The position numbers and the translations under genes are program-made. The notes under the pieces are model-generated. The model worked only from the letters and a program-made list of their open reading frames with translations. It was not told the origin of the DNA and made no database searches. This document shows, one piece after another, positions 49,875 through 57,708 of a stretch of 57,708 nt of DNA (position 1 is the stretch's first letter; every line of letters begins with the position of its first letter). The stretch lies in assembly GCF_000685965.1 (NCBI RefSeq), contig NZ_JMLE01000028.1:1-57708 (forward strand), written 5' to 3'. The stretch is from Arthrobacter sp. UNC362MFTsu5.1 (GTDB taxonomy: Bacteria > Actinomycetota > Actinomycetes > Actinomycetales > Micrococcaceae).

Positions 49875-51254
49875 ATGGACGGCGGTCAGGAGCCGGAACG
49901 GGCTTCGAAAACAGCGGACGGGGTGTCGATCACCGAAATGATCGCCGCCCTGGCTAGTGCCCGGCCTGCGGCCGACGGTGCAGGGATGATCGACCAGCTC
50001 CATAAACTCGAGGAACTGAAGTCCGCGGCGGCCGCGCTGCAGGCCAGCGTCGCGGTTGCCTTTGACCTCAGCCAGCGCCGTTGCCAGGCTCGTGCGGGAG
50101 TCCCCGCCGAAGAACTCGGCACGGGCGTCGCTGCGCAGATCGCCCTCGCCCGGCGGGAATCGCCAGCCAGGGGCAGCCGGCTGCTGGGCTTGGCGAAGGC
50201 GCTCGTCACGGAGATGCCGCACACCCTTGCCGGGCTGCAGTCGGGCCGGCTCAGCGAATGGCGCGCAACGCTCCTGGTCCGTGAAACCGCCTGCCTCTCC
50301 CCTGCTGACCGCAGCGCCGTTGACGAGGAATTGGCGTCCGACGTCGGGAGGTTCAGTGGAGCAGGCGATCGTGCGGTGATTGCCGCGGCACGGTCCGCAG
50401 CATATCGGCGTGATCCGAGGTCCGTTGCGGACCGGGCCGGCCACGCCGCCGCCGAGCGCCATGTCAGCCTCCGCCCCGCGCCCGACACCATGTGCTATCT
50501 GACGGCATTCCTCCCAGTCGCGGAGGGCGTGGCCGTCCACGCGGCACTGACGAGGAATGCGAACGCGTTGCGATCCGGCGGCGATTCACGTTCCCGCGGC
50601 CAGATCATGGCCGATGCGCTGGTAGAACGCGTCACGGGAACGTCGGGAGGCATCAGCGGGGTCGAGATCCAGCTGGTCATGACGGACCGCACGCTTTTCC
50701 AAGGCGACAGCGAGCCGGCCAGGCTTCCGGGTTACGGAGTGGTCCCCGCCGGGTGGGCCCGGGAGATCGCTGCCCAGGGCCAAGGCCGGGACCGTCCGCT
50801 GAACGTTTGGCTGCGGCGGCTCTACACCGCCCCTGGCAGCGGGGATCTCGTGGGCATGGACTCCAGGGCGAGACTCTTCCCGCCCGGATTGGGCCGCTTG
50901 ATCCAGATCCGCGACCACACCTGCCGCACGCCATATTGCGACGCTCCGATCAGGCACCTGGACCATGTCCTGCCCTGGCGCAGCGGCGGGACCACTAGTC
51001 AGGGCAACGGGGCTGGGCTCTGCGAAGCCTGCAACCACACCAAGGAAGCCCCCGGCTGGCGGTCCCGTCCCAAGACGGGGCCCCGGCACACCCTGCAACT
51101 GACCACGCCCACCGGGCACAGCTACCAGTCCACCGCCCCGCCGCTGCCCGGACACCAGCCTCCCGAAGCAGCAGCATCCCGCCGCCGGCGCGAACTCCGG
51201 CACCGGGCCAAGGCGCAGAAGCGCGGCCGGATCAGGGATGCGTCAGCGGCCTAG
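49875..51254 (+). CDS. DUF222 and HNH endonuclease domain protein
   Basis: The 459-residue protein has an N-terminal helical DUF222 domain (about 25-330, with AAQIALARRESPARGSRLLG and LPHTLAGLQSGRLSEW-type wording) and a C-terminal HNH nuclease (about 345-400): CRTPYCDAPIRHLDHVLPWR, SGGTTSQGNGAGLCEACNHT and KEAPGW, with the His-Asn-His metal set. These proteins are multicopy in actinobacteria and often linked to mobile elements; their role is unclear. Its end overlaps the convergent gene by 12 bases. No Shine-Dalgarno is evident. Confidence 0.9.
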   Translation: MDGGQEPERASKTADGVSITEMIAALASARPAADGAGMIDQLHKLEELKSAAAALQASVAVAFDLSQRRCQARAGVPAEELGTGVAAQIALARRESPARGSRLLGLAKALVTEMPHTLAGLQSGRLSEWRATLLVRETACLSPADRSAVDEELASDVGRFSGAGDRAVIAAARSAAYRRDPRSVADRAGHAAAERHVSLRPAPDTMCYLTAFLPVAEGVAVHAALTRNANALRSGGDSRSRGQIMADALVERVTGTSGGISGVEIQLVMTDRTLFQGDSEPARLPGYGVVPAGWAREIAAQGQGRDRPLNVWLRRLYTAPGSGDLVGMDSRARLFPPGLGRLIQIRDHTCRTPYCDAPIRHLDHVLPWRSGGTTSQGNGAGLCEACNHTKEAPGWRSRPKTGPRHTLQLTTPTGHSYQSTAPPLPGHQPPEAAASRRRRELRHRAKAQKRGRIRDASAA

Positions 51255-52547
51255 CCGCGTTTCCGGGTCGGTCACCGAGACCGCCTCCGGTCGGGCCTCG
51301 ACTTCCGGGGTCTGCGGGTCGACGGGAATGCGTCGCGCCTCAATCCCCTTAGCAACATGAAGGATGGTGTCCTCGACGGAATCACCACTGGCTTTGGGAA
51401 CCGCAGCCACTCCTTCGGCGACGGCAATGGCTGCACCCGCCACGGCCCCGGTCGCCTTCTGGCCAAGGCGCACTACTGATTCGTGCCATTGGGTGCGCTT
51501 GATGGCAGCGGATTCCGCCATGCCGAAGTTCGAACTAAAGATCCGCAGCAACCGCTGTAGCTCTTCCGCGGCAGTGTAGAGCCTGGCCATCTCCATGGGA
51601 TTCGTCACGCGGGTAAACGTATCAACGTCCACTGCCGCCGACACGGCGTCGGACAGATTTTGAAGTGCCGCGGTGGTGCTAGCCATGCGCCGCTCCCGCG
51701 ACTTGGCTATGTGTCGGGAGTGAGCAGTGGAATCCGATCCGTCATGCGCGCTCCGGACAGCCTCCAGGGAGTCCATACGAACCATGTTTGTGAGAGCCAC
51801 AGCCGCGATGACCAGCCAATGCTTCAGTTCGCCTTTCGCCGCCGCCTCGGCGGTGCTCACTCGCTTGCCCAGGTTCTTGACGTCGAGACCATCGGTAATG
51901 GTGTTGAGGTGGTTTAGGGCAACGGCGTGAGCCTGGGCCAGGGCTGCAGCCTGTCCCGAGACCTGGTCCCAGAGGGCGTCGTTGAGCCAACCGGTTTCCT
52001 CGAAGTACCCAAATGCCTTATCCAGGACGTGGGTCGTGCCCTGCACGTTGCCGAGTGCCTCGTCACGGTTGTCGCGGACGATCGTGTCCAGTTTCGCGTC
52101 CACAGCCTGAACCAGATCATCGAGTTCTTTGAGGGCCACCCGGATCGCCAAAGTTGCGGCCATGATCTGCACGTTCGCGACTGCGGCAGGGTTGACTGGT
52201 GAGGAACTCACTAATTCGATGATCGTGTCGATCCTGCCATCCGACTGTCGAATCACACCGCTGACAATCCCAAGCTTTTCCTCGGTGGACCCGACGAGTT
52301 CCAGGAATCGAGCGTAAGACTCCGGAGTCATGTGGAATGAGTTGCCCGGGACATTTGCCGACATAGCCATGGCAGCCGTCCCGGCCAGGCCGGCAAGCAG
52401 ATCCGCCACCCCTGAGCCTAAGGTCGACCGGCCCTCTTCTTTGACGTCCAGCTTGCGGAAGAGCTCGGCAATTGCTGTCGGGTCGCCTGCCACCAAGGCA
52501 TCTCTGCCATCGACGTACAGGGAAAGTTCACGGTCATTGTCGGTCAT
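51243..52547 (-). CDS. Unrecognised large helical protein
   Basis: The 434-residue protein has no family I can name. It appears almost wholly alpha-helical, with an N-terminal part (1-80) ending in a hydrophobic AGLAGTAAMAMSAN, a coiled-coil-like middle (about 130-260; IMAATLAIRVALKELDDLVQ and LDTIVRDNRDEALGNVQGTT), and a hydrophobic Gly/Ala segment near 375-400 (ATGAVAGAAIAVAEGVAAVP). Such layouts occur in pore-forming or membrane-remodelling proteins, but that is only a guess. Codon use is less GC3-biased than its neighbours, suggesting acquisition. ATG 52545-52547 has only a weak site. Confidence 0.7.
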   Translation of the reverse strand: MTDNDRELSLYVDGRDALVAGDPTAIAELFRKLDVKEEGRSTLGSGVADLLAGLAGTAAMAMSANVPGNSFHMTPESYARFLELVGSTEEKLGIVSGVIRQSDGRIDTIIELVSSSPVNPAAVANVQIMAATLAIRVALKELDDLVQAVDAKLDTIVRDNRDEALGNVQGTTHVLDKAFGYFEETGWLNDALWDQVSGQAAALAQAHAVALNHLNTITDGLDVKNLGKRVSTAEAAAKGELKHWLVIAAVALTNMVRMDSLEAVRSAHDGSDSTAHSRHIAKSRERRMASTTAALQNLSDAVSAAVDVDTFTRVTNPMEMARLYTAAEELQRLLRIFSSNFGMAESAAIKRTQWHESVVRLGQKATGAVAGAAIAVAEGVAAVPKASGDSVEDTILHVAKGIEARRIPVDPQTPEVEARPEAVSVTDPETRLGR

Positions 52548-53147
52548 GCCAACATCTTCACACACGCCGGTCCTGGCAGGCGGGCGCCACTTCCGCGCCT
52601 CAGGATTGGTGCGGACCAGCAGTGTCCCCCGCCGACACTCAATCCCATCTCCGCAGCGGAATCGAAAGACTGCTATCCCTTGAACATGAACCCGCCAGCG
52701 AGGTGGTGGTCCGGCATTGGAAACCGGGCGTGGCGCGGACCGGGTGGCCGAAAATAACAGCCATCTGGAGCCGGAACCACTCGAACACAGCCCTTGGTTC
52801 CGCGCATAACCGATAACCATCCCCTGGTGAACAAGGTAGGCGCCGCGGCACTGGCGCTACGCTTTAAACAACAAAGACCTGCAGGTACCTTCGCGATCTC
52901 GCTATGGAGACGGCCCGGACATTCACATGTCCCGAACGGCCCGCGTTATCTGAACGGTTACCTGCAGGCGCTTTAAGCGTACGCCCGCTCGGTCCGCCAG
53001 AAAATAGGCCGGGAGCCTCTTGCCGTGGAGCCCGGACGGGGCGCCGTAACTTGTGCTTTTGGAAATCCGCAGAACATCAACCCCGGCCAAAAGCGTAGAG
53101 TGGAACCAGACGCCTGATTCTGGACGCCGTGTGCTGAGGGAGAAATC
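52548..53147. other. 600-bp gap between the helical protein and the UDG-like gene
   Basis: No convincing gene; a 64-codon frame at 52904 lacks protein character. It includes two CCTGCAGGTA-type words (52880-52889 region, complement near 52962-52972) and an inverted pair GCTTTTGG (53055-53062) and CCAAAAGC (53087-53094), whose right arm is 53 bases before the next start. The stretch is more AT-rich than usual here and likely holds two promoters. Confidence 0.45.
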
Positions 53148-53765
53148 GTGACGATTGACTGGGACGAAAAAAAGGCCCTGCTGCAGGAACCGAACATCGC
53201 TGCTGTAACCCAGCTTTGCGACGAATTGATGGAAAAGAAGCCGGGCTCCATAGTCCCGTACATCGACCCCGTCCATGACGAGGACGAATGCAGAATCGTC
53301 AGTCTCCACGTCAGCCCGGGCAAGGGCACCGAATCTGGCTTCGTGTCGCACTTCAACGACGACGAGGCGGCCCGGAGGGCCACCTCGATCTACGAAATCG
53401 TGGAACTGGACCCCCGTTACGTCATGCCGTGGAACGCCTACCCCTGGGTGCGCGACCCCGATCTGCCCTCCGCCCTTAACGTCCAGGAAAAGACGGACGG
53501 CCTGCGTCCCTTCCGCCAGTTCCTGAAGATCAACAAGCGTGTCTCGGCCATCATCGCGCATGGCACGGATGCCCAGACCTTCCTGACCCTCTTCGAAAAG
53601 ACCTATCACCAGTCCCTGAAGAACTCCGGCATCAAGATCTACAAGGCCAGCGCCCTCGGTGGCCGGGCGTTCGCGGTCTCGGCGAACAAGCAGGAAGAGC
53701 TGCTGAGTAAGAGCGTGGAAATCTACAAGGACGCGATGCAGCGCGCAGGCATCCAGCACCTCTAG
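53148..53765 (+). CDS. Uracil-DNA-glycosylase-fold-like protein
   Basis: The 205-residue protein has an ordering of motifs that recalls the UDG superfamily: RIVSLHVSPGKGTESG (first loop), RYVMPWNAYPWVRD (the Asn/Pro-rich loop) and FLKINKRVSAIIAHGTDAQ (the helix before the His-containing strand). The usual catalytic GxDPY or GEAPG is absent, so activity is doubtful. GTG start with GAGGGAGAAATC upstream. It is convergent with hipA, 12 bases away, and lies in the accessory stretch. Confidence 0.6.
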   Translation: MTIDWDEKKALLQEPNIAAVTQLCDELMEKKPGSIVPYIDPVHDEDECRIVSLHVSPGKGTESGFVSHFNDDEAARRATSIYEIVELDPRYVMPWNAYPWVRDPDLPSALNVQEKTDGLRPFRQFLKINKRVSAIIAHGTDAQTFLTLFEKTYHQSLKNSGIKIYKASALGGRAFAVSANKQEELLSKSVEIYKDAMQRAGIQHL

Positions 53766-53777
53766 CCGCCGCTTCCC

Positions 53778-55007
53778 CTACCCTTCGAGCAGCCTGCGCC
53801 GGTGCTTGAGCTCCTTGAGCCATGACCTGGTGACCATCGCCGAAAATGGTGAGGCGCCGTCGTCGTTCGTTCCGGCAAAAGCAGTGCCCCGCTCCAGGTC
53901 CGCCACCAGCGGACCTGACGCCTTCAACCCCAGCTCCAGCACCTGAACAGCGGCGCGCTCGGCCAGCCCCAGGCCGGTTGCCCAGCCGAGAAAATGCTTC
54001 CGCGAGATCCCTGTCCGCTTGCCGTCCAGCGTGAGGGCGAGCGTTTTGTCCCCGTAAACCACGGTGGAGGGGATGTCGTAGACCGGGGCGATGGACCACT
54101 CACCCGACGGCTGCTGCACCATGGACACGTTCTTCGCGTGCAGATCGCCGTTCCCGCTCAACCATGCGAAGGCAGCCTGGATGGCCAGGTTCCGCAACGC
54201 CGGCAAGGGCGCCGCGCAGTACTCTGCCAGGGCATGGCACACCCGCCCGTACGCCACGTTGTACTTGTCCGCCGGATACAGCGCCAGCACCTGTGCACCG
54301 TCCTCGACGGCGAGCCGCTGCACCGCACCGTGCGCACCGCCGGCCAACGGGATCCGGTCAAACCGCTCCACCAGGAGCCCCGGCCGGCCCTCGACGTCCC
54401 GGATCAGCCGCACCCTGCTCAGCGGAATCCGCAGCTTGGCCGCGTAACGGAACATCACCAGCTCGTTTTCCACCACATGCGGGAACTCGGGCGCATTGAG
54501 CTTGAGGATATAGCGCCGGCCCGCGCTGGCAACGGGCATGGAGATCATCCCGGCGGACAGTTTGTCCTGCACGCCGGCCAGCGCCACGGGATCGATCAGG
54601 CCGGAATCGCCCAGCAGCGCGTCGAAATCGACCGGCGCCTTCGGGTTCAGCTCGACGGCGTGCTCATCCGGGTCCAGCGGCTCGCCGTGGCCGACAATCT
54701 GAACATCACCCACCGGGTTGGCGCCGGCCGCGATCAGGAGCGACAGGTCATCGTCAACGCTCGTCTTCACCGAGCGCCGCAGCGCATTCAGCCGCCGGCC
54801 CTCCGGCAGGAGCCCCGTGAAGTACGGGGGTGCCGCCCCCGCCGCGGACAGCACCGGCTCGGTACTCAACGGCAGGGAACTGGCGACGGCGGGACCTCCC
54901 GCCGCGAGGTAGGCCGGCAGGTAGCTGAACTTGGTGCCGCCGTCGTGCCGTTCCAGCCGGGCGGCCAGCACCCCGGCCTTGTAGACATCCGCGACGCGGT
55001 GCCTCAC
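53778..55007 (-). CDS. hipA: HipA-family toxin kinase
   Basis: The 409-residue protein has an N-terminal HipA subdomain (about 5-110, PPYFTGLLPEGRRLNALRRS), then the kinase core: GVQDKLSAGM, RYILKLNAPEFPHVVENELV with the ATP lysine, LLVERFDRI, the catalytic loop SGNGDLHAKNVSM and metal Asp in APVYDIPST. E. coli HipA phosphorylates glutamyl-tRNA synthetase and causes persistence; the target here may be the same or another synthetase. All catalytic residues appear intact. The GTG overlaps the hipB stop (GTGA). Confidence 0.94.
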   Translation of the reverse strand: MRHRVADVYKAGVLAARLERHDGGTKFSYLPAYLAAGGPAVASSLPLSTEPVLSAAGAAPPYFTGLLPEGRRLNALRRSVKTSVDDDLSLLIAAGANPVGDVQIVGHGEPLDPDEHAVELNPKAPVDFDALLGDSGLIDPVALAGVQDKLSAGMISMPVASAGRRYILKLNAPEFPHVVENELVMFRYAAKLRIPLSRVRLIRDVEGRPGLLVERFDRIPLAGGAHGAVQRLAVEDGAQVLALYPADKYNVAYGRVCHALAEYCAAPLPALRNLAIQAAFAWLSGNGDLHAKNVSMVQQPSGEWSIAPVYDIPSTVVYGDKTLALTLDGKRTGISRKHFLGWATGLGLAERAAVQVLELGLKASGPLVADLERGTAFAGTNDDGASPFSAMVTRSWLKELKHRRRLLEG

Positions 55008-55264
55008 GGCCGGGCCTCCGGCAGCTGCCCGTCGATGGCGCGCGCCGCTGACCGCGTCCGGGTGCCCAGCTGAAGCTCCAGGCCGAGCGTTTCAAGCAGC
55101 GCCAGGAGTGAATCCAGTTGCACGCTGCGCTTTCCCTGTTCCACAAAGCGGACAAACCGCTCCGAGACTCCCGCAAGCTGGGCAAGGTCGTGCTGGGTCA
55201 GCCGCAGGGTGGTCCGGCGGGCCCGGACCTCCGCTGCGAGCCTGTCGGTGAACGCTTCGGTCAT
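55004..55264 (-). CDS. hipB: HipB-family antitoxin (HTH_XRE)
   Basis: The 86-residue protein has an XRE helix-turn-helix (about 20-70): LRLTQHDLAQLAGVSERFVR, FVEQGKRSVQLDSLLALLET. It binds HipA and represses the operon. It lies directly upstream of hipA with overlapping stop/start, so antitoxin and toxin are coupled. Two near-palindromic GGNACGAACGTNCC words upstream (55283-55367) may be its operators. Confidence 0.93.
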   Translation of the reverse strand: MTEAFTDRLAAEVRARRTTLRLTQHDLAQLAGVSERFVRFVEQGKRSVQLDSLLALLETLGLELQLGTRTRSAARAIDGQLPEARP

Positions 55265-55282
55265 CCCGGACCCCTCTCGACA

Positions 55283-55367
55283 GGCACGAACGTACCGTTT
55301 CTTGCTGGATTACCAGTCTAGGAGCGCACACCCGCCAGCGTAAAGGGAAAATCGGAACGAACGTGCC
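55283..55367. promoter_or_regulatory. Paired near-palindromes, likely HipB operators
   Basis: GGCACGAACGTACC (55283-55296) and GGAACGAACGTGCC (55354-55367) are two copies of a 14-base word whose consensus, GGCACGAACGTGCC, has perfect GGCAC/GTGCC arms. Their centres are 71 bases apart, about seven helical turns. They lie between hipB and the divergent GntR gene. Confidence 0.65.
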
Positions 55368-55397
55368 GAGGGCTTGAATCCGGGCTGGAGCCACAGG

Positions 55398-55426
55398 TTG
55401 ACACCCCATGTGACCCGTGCCATATT
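55398..55426 (+). promoter_or_regulatory. Consensus-like promoter of the gntR gene, placing the transcript start at the GTG
   Basis: TTGACA (55398-55403), a 17-base spacer and CATATT (55421-55426) form the best promoter in the window. The start codon GTG follows at 55433, six bases after the -10. Transcription would begin at or next to the GTG, so the mRNA should be leaderless; no Shine-Dalgarno is present. Confidence 0.75.
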
Positions 55427-55432
55427 TGAAGC

Positions 55433-56140
55433 GTGAACCTGTCAGACAGCCGGACAGCCGGACGACGTGACCCGCAGCCCCTGGCCCGCCTCAGCGCGGC
55501 AGAGGCCGTCTTCAACGTCCTCCGCGCGGACATCGAGTCCGGCAAACTCGAGGTCGGCGCCAAACTCAGCTCCGAAGCCACCCTCGCCCAGCAGTACGGG
55601 GTGAGCCGCTCCGTGGTCCGCGAGGCGCTGCGCTCCTGCAACGCCCTCGGCCTCACCACCACCAAGACCGGCCGGGGCACATTTGTCGTGGCCAGCCGGG
55701 TTGCCAAAGATCTGGTACTCGGCCAGTACTCCGCGCTGGACCTCACCGAGGCCCGCCCGCACATCGAGGTTCCGGCAGCCGGCCTGGCCGCCCAACGCCG
55801 GACCGCCGAGGAACTGGAAGGGCTGCGGGAGATCGTAGCCGCCATGGCCGCGGAGGACGACCCCGAAGCCTGGGTGGCCCTCGACTCCAGCTTCCACGCA
55901 GCCATTGCCCGCGCCAGCCACAACCAGGTGTTCGAAAACGTGGTGGCGGACATCCGCGACGCCCTGGCGCACCAGTCCGAAACCCTCAATATGGTGGCGG
56001 ACCGACAGCACGCCTCGGACCAGGAACACCAGCGGATCCTGGCCGCCATCGAATCCGGAAACGCCGCCGAGGCCAGCGCCGCAATGCAGGAGCACCTGCA
56101 GGCCGTAGGCGCCGCCCTTGACTCCATCCTCGGCCAATAG
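55433..56140 (+). CDS. GntR-family (FadR/FCD type) regulator
   Basis: The 235-residue protein has a GntR winged helix (about 20-85; ARLSAAEAVFNVLRADIESG, LAQQYGVSRSVVREALRSCN, GLTTTKTGRGTFVV) and an FCD effector domain (about 100-230) with ALDSSFHAAIARASHNQVFE and DQEHQRILAAIESGNAAEAS. It precedes asparaginase and aspartase genes, so it may respond to asparagine or aspartate. GTG start without Shine-Dalgarno, downstream of a strong promoter. Confidence 0.9.
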   Translation: MNLSDSRTAGRRDPQPLARLSAAEAVFNVLRADIESGKLEVGAKLSSEATLAQQYGVSRSVVREALRSCNALGLTTTKTGRGTFVVASRVAKDLVLGQYSALDLTEARPHIEVPAAGLAAQRRTAEELEGLREIVAAMAAEDDPEAWVALDSSFHAAIARASHNQVFENVVADIRDALAHQSETLNMVADRQHASDQEHQRILAAIESGNAAEASAAMQEHLQAVGAALDSILGQ

Positions 56141-56209
56141 CCGCAACCCACGCGCACCTCACAACCAACGCCCCGCACGTAACCCGAACCACGTAACCCC
56201 AAGGACTCC

Positions 56210-57253
56210 ATGCTTTCCCCTGCCTTGCCCGTCCATGCCCACGCTCCGGTCCCGGACCTGACAGCCCTGCCGCTGCACGCCCCGCTTGCCGTGCAGACCC
56301 GCGACGGGCTCGTGGAAAGCGTCCACTACGGCTCCGTGATGGCCACCGCCCCGGACGAATCCGCCGACGGCGGCGTCCGCACGCTGGTGTCCGCCGGCGA
56401 TCCGCTGGCTCCCTTCTACCCGCGGTCATCGCTCAAGCCGCTGCAGGCCGTGGCCATGGTACGCGCCGGTTTAGACCTCCCCGCCGATCTCCTTGCCCTC
56501 ACCGCAGCCAGCCATTCCGGGGCGGCAATCCACCGCGACGGCACCCTCCGCATCCTTGAAATGCACGGGCTGACTGCAGCCTCCCTGGAAAACAGCACCG
56601 ACCTCCCGTACGGCCCGGACGAACGCGAAGAATGGCTCCGTCACGGCGGGACAGCCACGCAAGTTACCCAGAACTGCTCCGGCAAACACGCCGCGATGGC
56701 CGCAACATGCGTCATCAACGGCTGGCCTGTCCGCGGTTACCTCAGCCCGGAGCACCCCCTGCAGCAGCTCGTGGCGGCCACCGTCCGCGACCTCACCGGC
56801 GAAGAGCCCGAGCGCACCAGCACCGACGGCTGCGGCACGCCCCTGTTCGCCCTCACCCTCCGCGGCATGGCCCGCGCGTTCGGCCGCCTCGCCGCCGCTG
56901 CGGTGACTGACCCCGGAAGCCCGGAAGCCGCCGTCGGCCGCGCCATGATGCAGCACCCCGACATGGTGGCGGGCGAGGGCCGCGACGTCACCGAACTGAT
57001 GCGCCTGCTCCCCGGAGCGGTGGCCAAGGACGGCTTCGAAGGCGTGCAGCTCGTGGGACTCCCGGACGGCCGCGCCGTGGCCGTCAAAATTTCCGACGGC
57101 GGGGACCGCGCCCGCATGCCGGTCACCGTCCGCGCACTGGAAGCGCTCGACGTCGACACCGCACCGCTGGCGGGCATCGCCGCCGGTGCCGTCCTGGGCG
57201 GCGGCCGTCCCGTCGGCACGCTCACCGCAACCGACTTCGTCCCGGCAACCTAG
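56210..57253 (+). CDS. L-asparaginase II (AnsII/PF06089 type)
   Basis: The 347-residue protein matches the thermolabile Rhizobium-type asparaginase family: GLVESVHYGSVMA, FYPRSSLKPLQAVAMVRAGL with the catalytic Ser/Lys area, ALTAASHSGAAIHRD and TQNCSGKHAAMAATC with conserved Cys and Lys. It converts asparagine to aspartate and ammonia. With the following aspA it forms a degradation path to fumarate. About 70 bases separate it from the gntR stop. Confidence 0.9.
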   Translation: MLSPALPVHAHAPVPDLTALPLHAPLAVQTRDGLVESVHYGSVMATAPDESADGGVRTLVSAGDPLAPFYPRSSLKPLQAVAMVRAGLDLPADLLALTAASHSGAAIHRDGTLRILEMHGLTAASLENSTDLPYGPDEREEWLRHGGTATQVTQNCSGKHAAMAATCVINGWPVRGYLSPEHPLQQLVAATVRDLTGEEPERTSTDGCGTPLFALTLRGMARAFGRLAAAAVTDPGSPEAAVGRAMMQHPDMVAGEGRDVTELMRLLPGAVAKDGFEGVQLVGLPDGRAVAVKISDGGDRARMPVTVRALEALDVDTAPLAGIAAGAVLGGGRPVGTLTATDFVPAT

Positions 57254-57298
57254 CCGCCCCTACCAGCCCGTCTCCGCAGCTACGCCCCGAGGATATCC

Positions 57299-57708
57299 AT
57301 GACCGCAACCGCAACCCCCGCCGACTTCCGTTCCGAACATGACCTGCTGGGTGACCGCGATGTCCCTGCCGCCGCGTACTGGGGTGTCCACACGCTCCGC
57401 GCCGTGGAGAACTTCCCCATCACCGGCCAGCCGCTGTCCTCCAACATGTACCTGGTCCGCGGCCTGGCCGCCGTCAAGCTCGCCGCCGCCCGGACCAACC
57501 GCGAACTCGGCCTGCTCGATGCAGAGCGCGCCGACGCCATCGAGGCGGCCTGCTCGGACGTCATGAACGGCAAACTCAGCGAACAGTTCGTCGTGGACGT
57601 CATCCAGGGCGGCGCCGGGACGTCCTCGAACATGAACGCCAACGAGGTCATCGCCAACCGCGCCCTGGAAATCCTGGGCCACCCGAAGGGCGACTACGCC
57701 CGCCTGCA
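57299..57708 (+). CDS. aspA: Aspartate ammonia-lyase (partial, cut by window end)
   Basis: The visible 136 residues belong to the fumarase/aspartase superfamily: EHDLLGDRDVPAAAYWGVHT, RAVENFPITGQPLS and QGGAGTSSNMNANEVIANRA, wording characteristic of aspartase and fumarase C. Following an asparaginase gene, aspartase is the more likely identity, giving fumarate and ammonia. GAGGATATCC precedes the ATG. The gene continues beyond the window. Confidence 0.88.
   Translation, partial: MTATATPADFRSEHDLLGDRDVPAAAYWGVHTLRAVENFPITGQPLSSNMYLVRGLAAVKLAAARTNRELGLLDAERADAIEAACSDVMNGKLSEQFVVDVIQGGAGTSSNMNANEVIANRALEILGHPKGDYARL

Noticed and set aside
52904..53098. 64-codon frame in the gap before the UDG-like gene
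   Set aside because: Arg/Pro-rich, no ribosome binding site, no similarity I can recognise.

Overview
The window is high-GC DNA from an actinobacterium, most likely Micrococcaceae (Arthrobacter/Pseudarthrobacter type). The evidence is the 5' end of a 16S rRNA gene with an actinobacterial leader, strong GC bias at third codon positions, frequent GTG starts, many ATGA/GTGA stop-start overlaps, and typical gene families (DUF222-HNH, JetABC, DtxR-type iron box). The genus is an inference.

Layout. (1) 1-1474: start of a leftward rrn operon with promoter and leader, then a leftward rpmB-rpmG-rpsN operon with a strong terminator. (2) 1948-4845: a three-gene flavin electron-transfer operon (ferric-reductase-like oxidoreductase, FMN-binding surface protein, ApbE flavin transferase). 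(3) 4886-9966: two paralogous SGNH hydrolases flanking a glutaminase-STAS-cNMP fusion, a MarR regulator with a divergent NADP oxidoreductase-like gene, and a YciI protein. (4) 10178-15451: a complete leftward siderophore uptake operon (Tat-type lipoprotein, two permeases, ATPase, siderophore reductase) behind a DtxR/IdeR-like box. (5) 15625-18211: an MFS exporter and TetR repressor preceded by two copies of a 16-bp palindrome. (6) 18362-24110: jetA-jetB-jetC (MksFEB-like Wadjet core) with no jetD next to it. (7) 24471-33529: small membrane proteins, a long acyl-CoA dehydrogenase, a YchJ protein, two aldo/keto reductases, an NmrA protein and a sulfite-oxidase-like enzyme. (8) 33610-41926: a sugar catabolism locus (RpiB-like isomerase, DhaK-DhaL kinase, SDR, TIM-barrel isomerase, MFS transporter, split transketolase, GntR regulator) with repeated TGTNNACA sites at both ends, most simply read as four-carbon ketose (erythrulose/threitol) utilisation feeding erythrose 4-phosphate into transketolase. 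(9) 41973-49127: an atypical SDR, a VOC protein, a four-gene leftward operon (STAS-like protein, zinc alcohol dehydrogenase, flavodoxin, DUF4389), a possible structured RNA, and an amidohydrolase. (10) 49225-55264: an accessory stretch with a GIY-YIG-like protein, a DUF222-HNH protein, an unrecognised helical protein, a uracil-DNA-glycosylase-like protein and a HipBA toxin-antitoxin pair. (11) 55398-57708: GntR regulator, L-asparaginase and the start of aspartate ammonia-lyase, i.e. asparagine to aspartate to fumarate.

Recurrent themes: several different inverted-repeat elements lie in short gaps and even inside coding N-termini; some genes without a Shine-Dalgarno sequence have a -10-like hexamer six or seven bases before the start codon, suggesting leaderless transcripts. 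No CRISPR array, IS element, prophage or tRNA was seen. Starts were chosen by Shine-Dalgarno sites, overlaps and domain boundaries; none was tested computationally.
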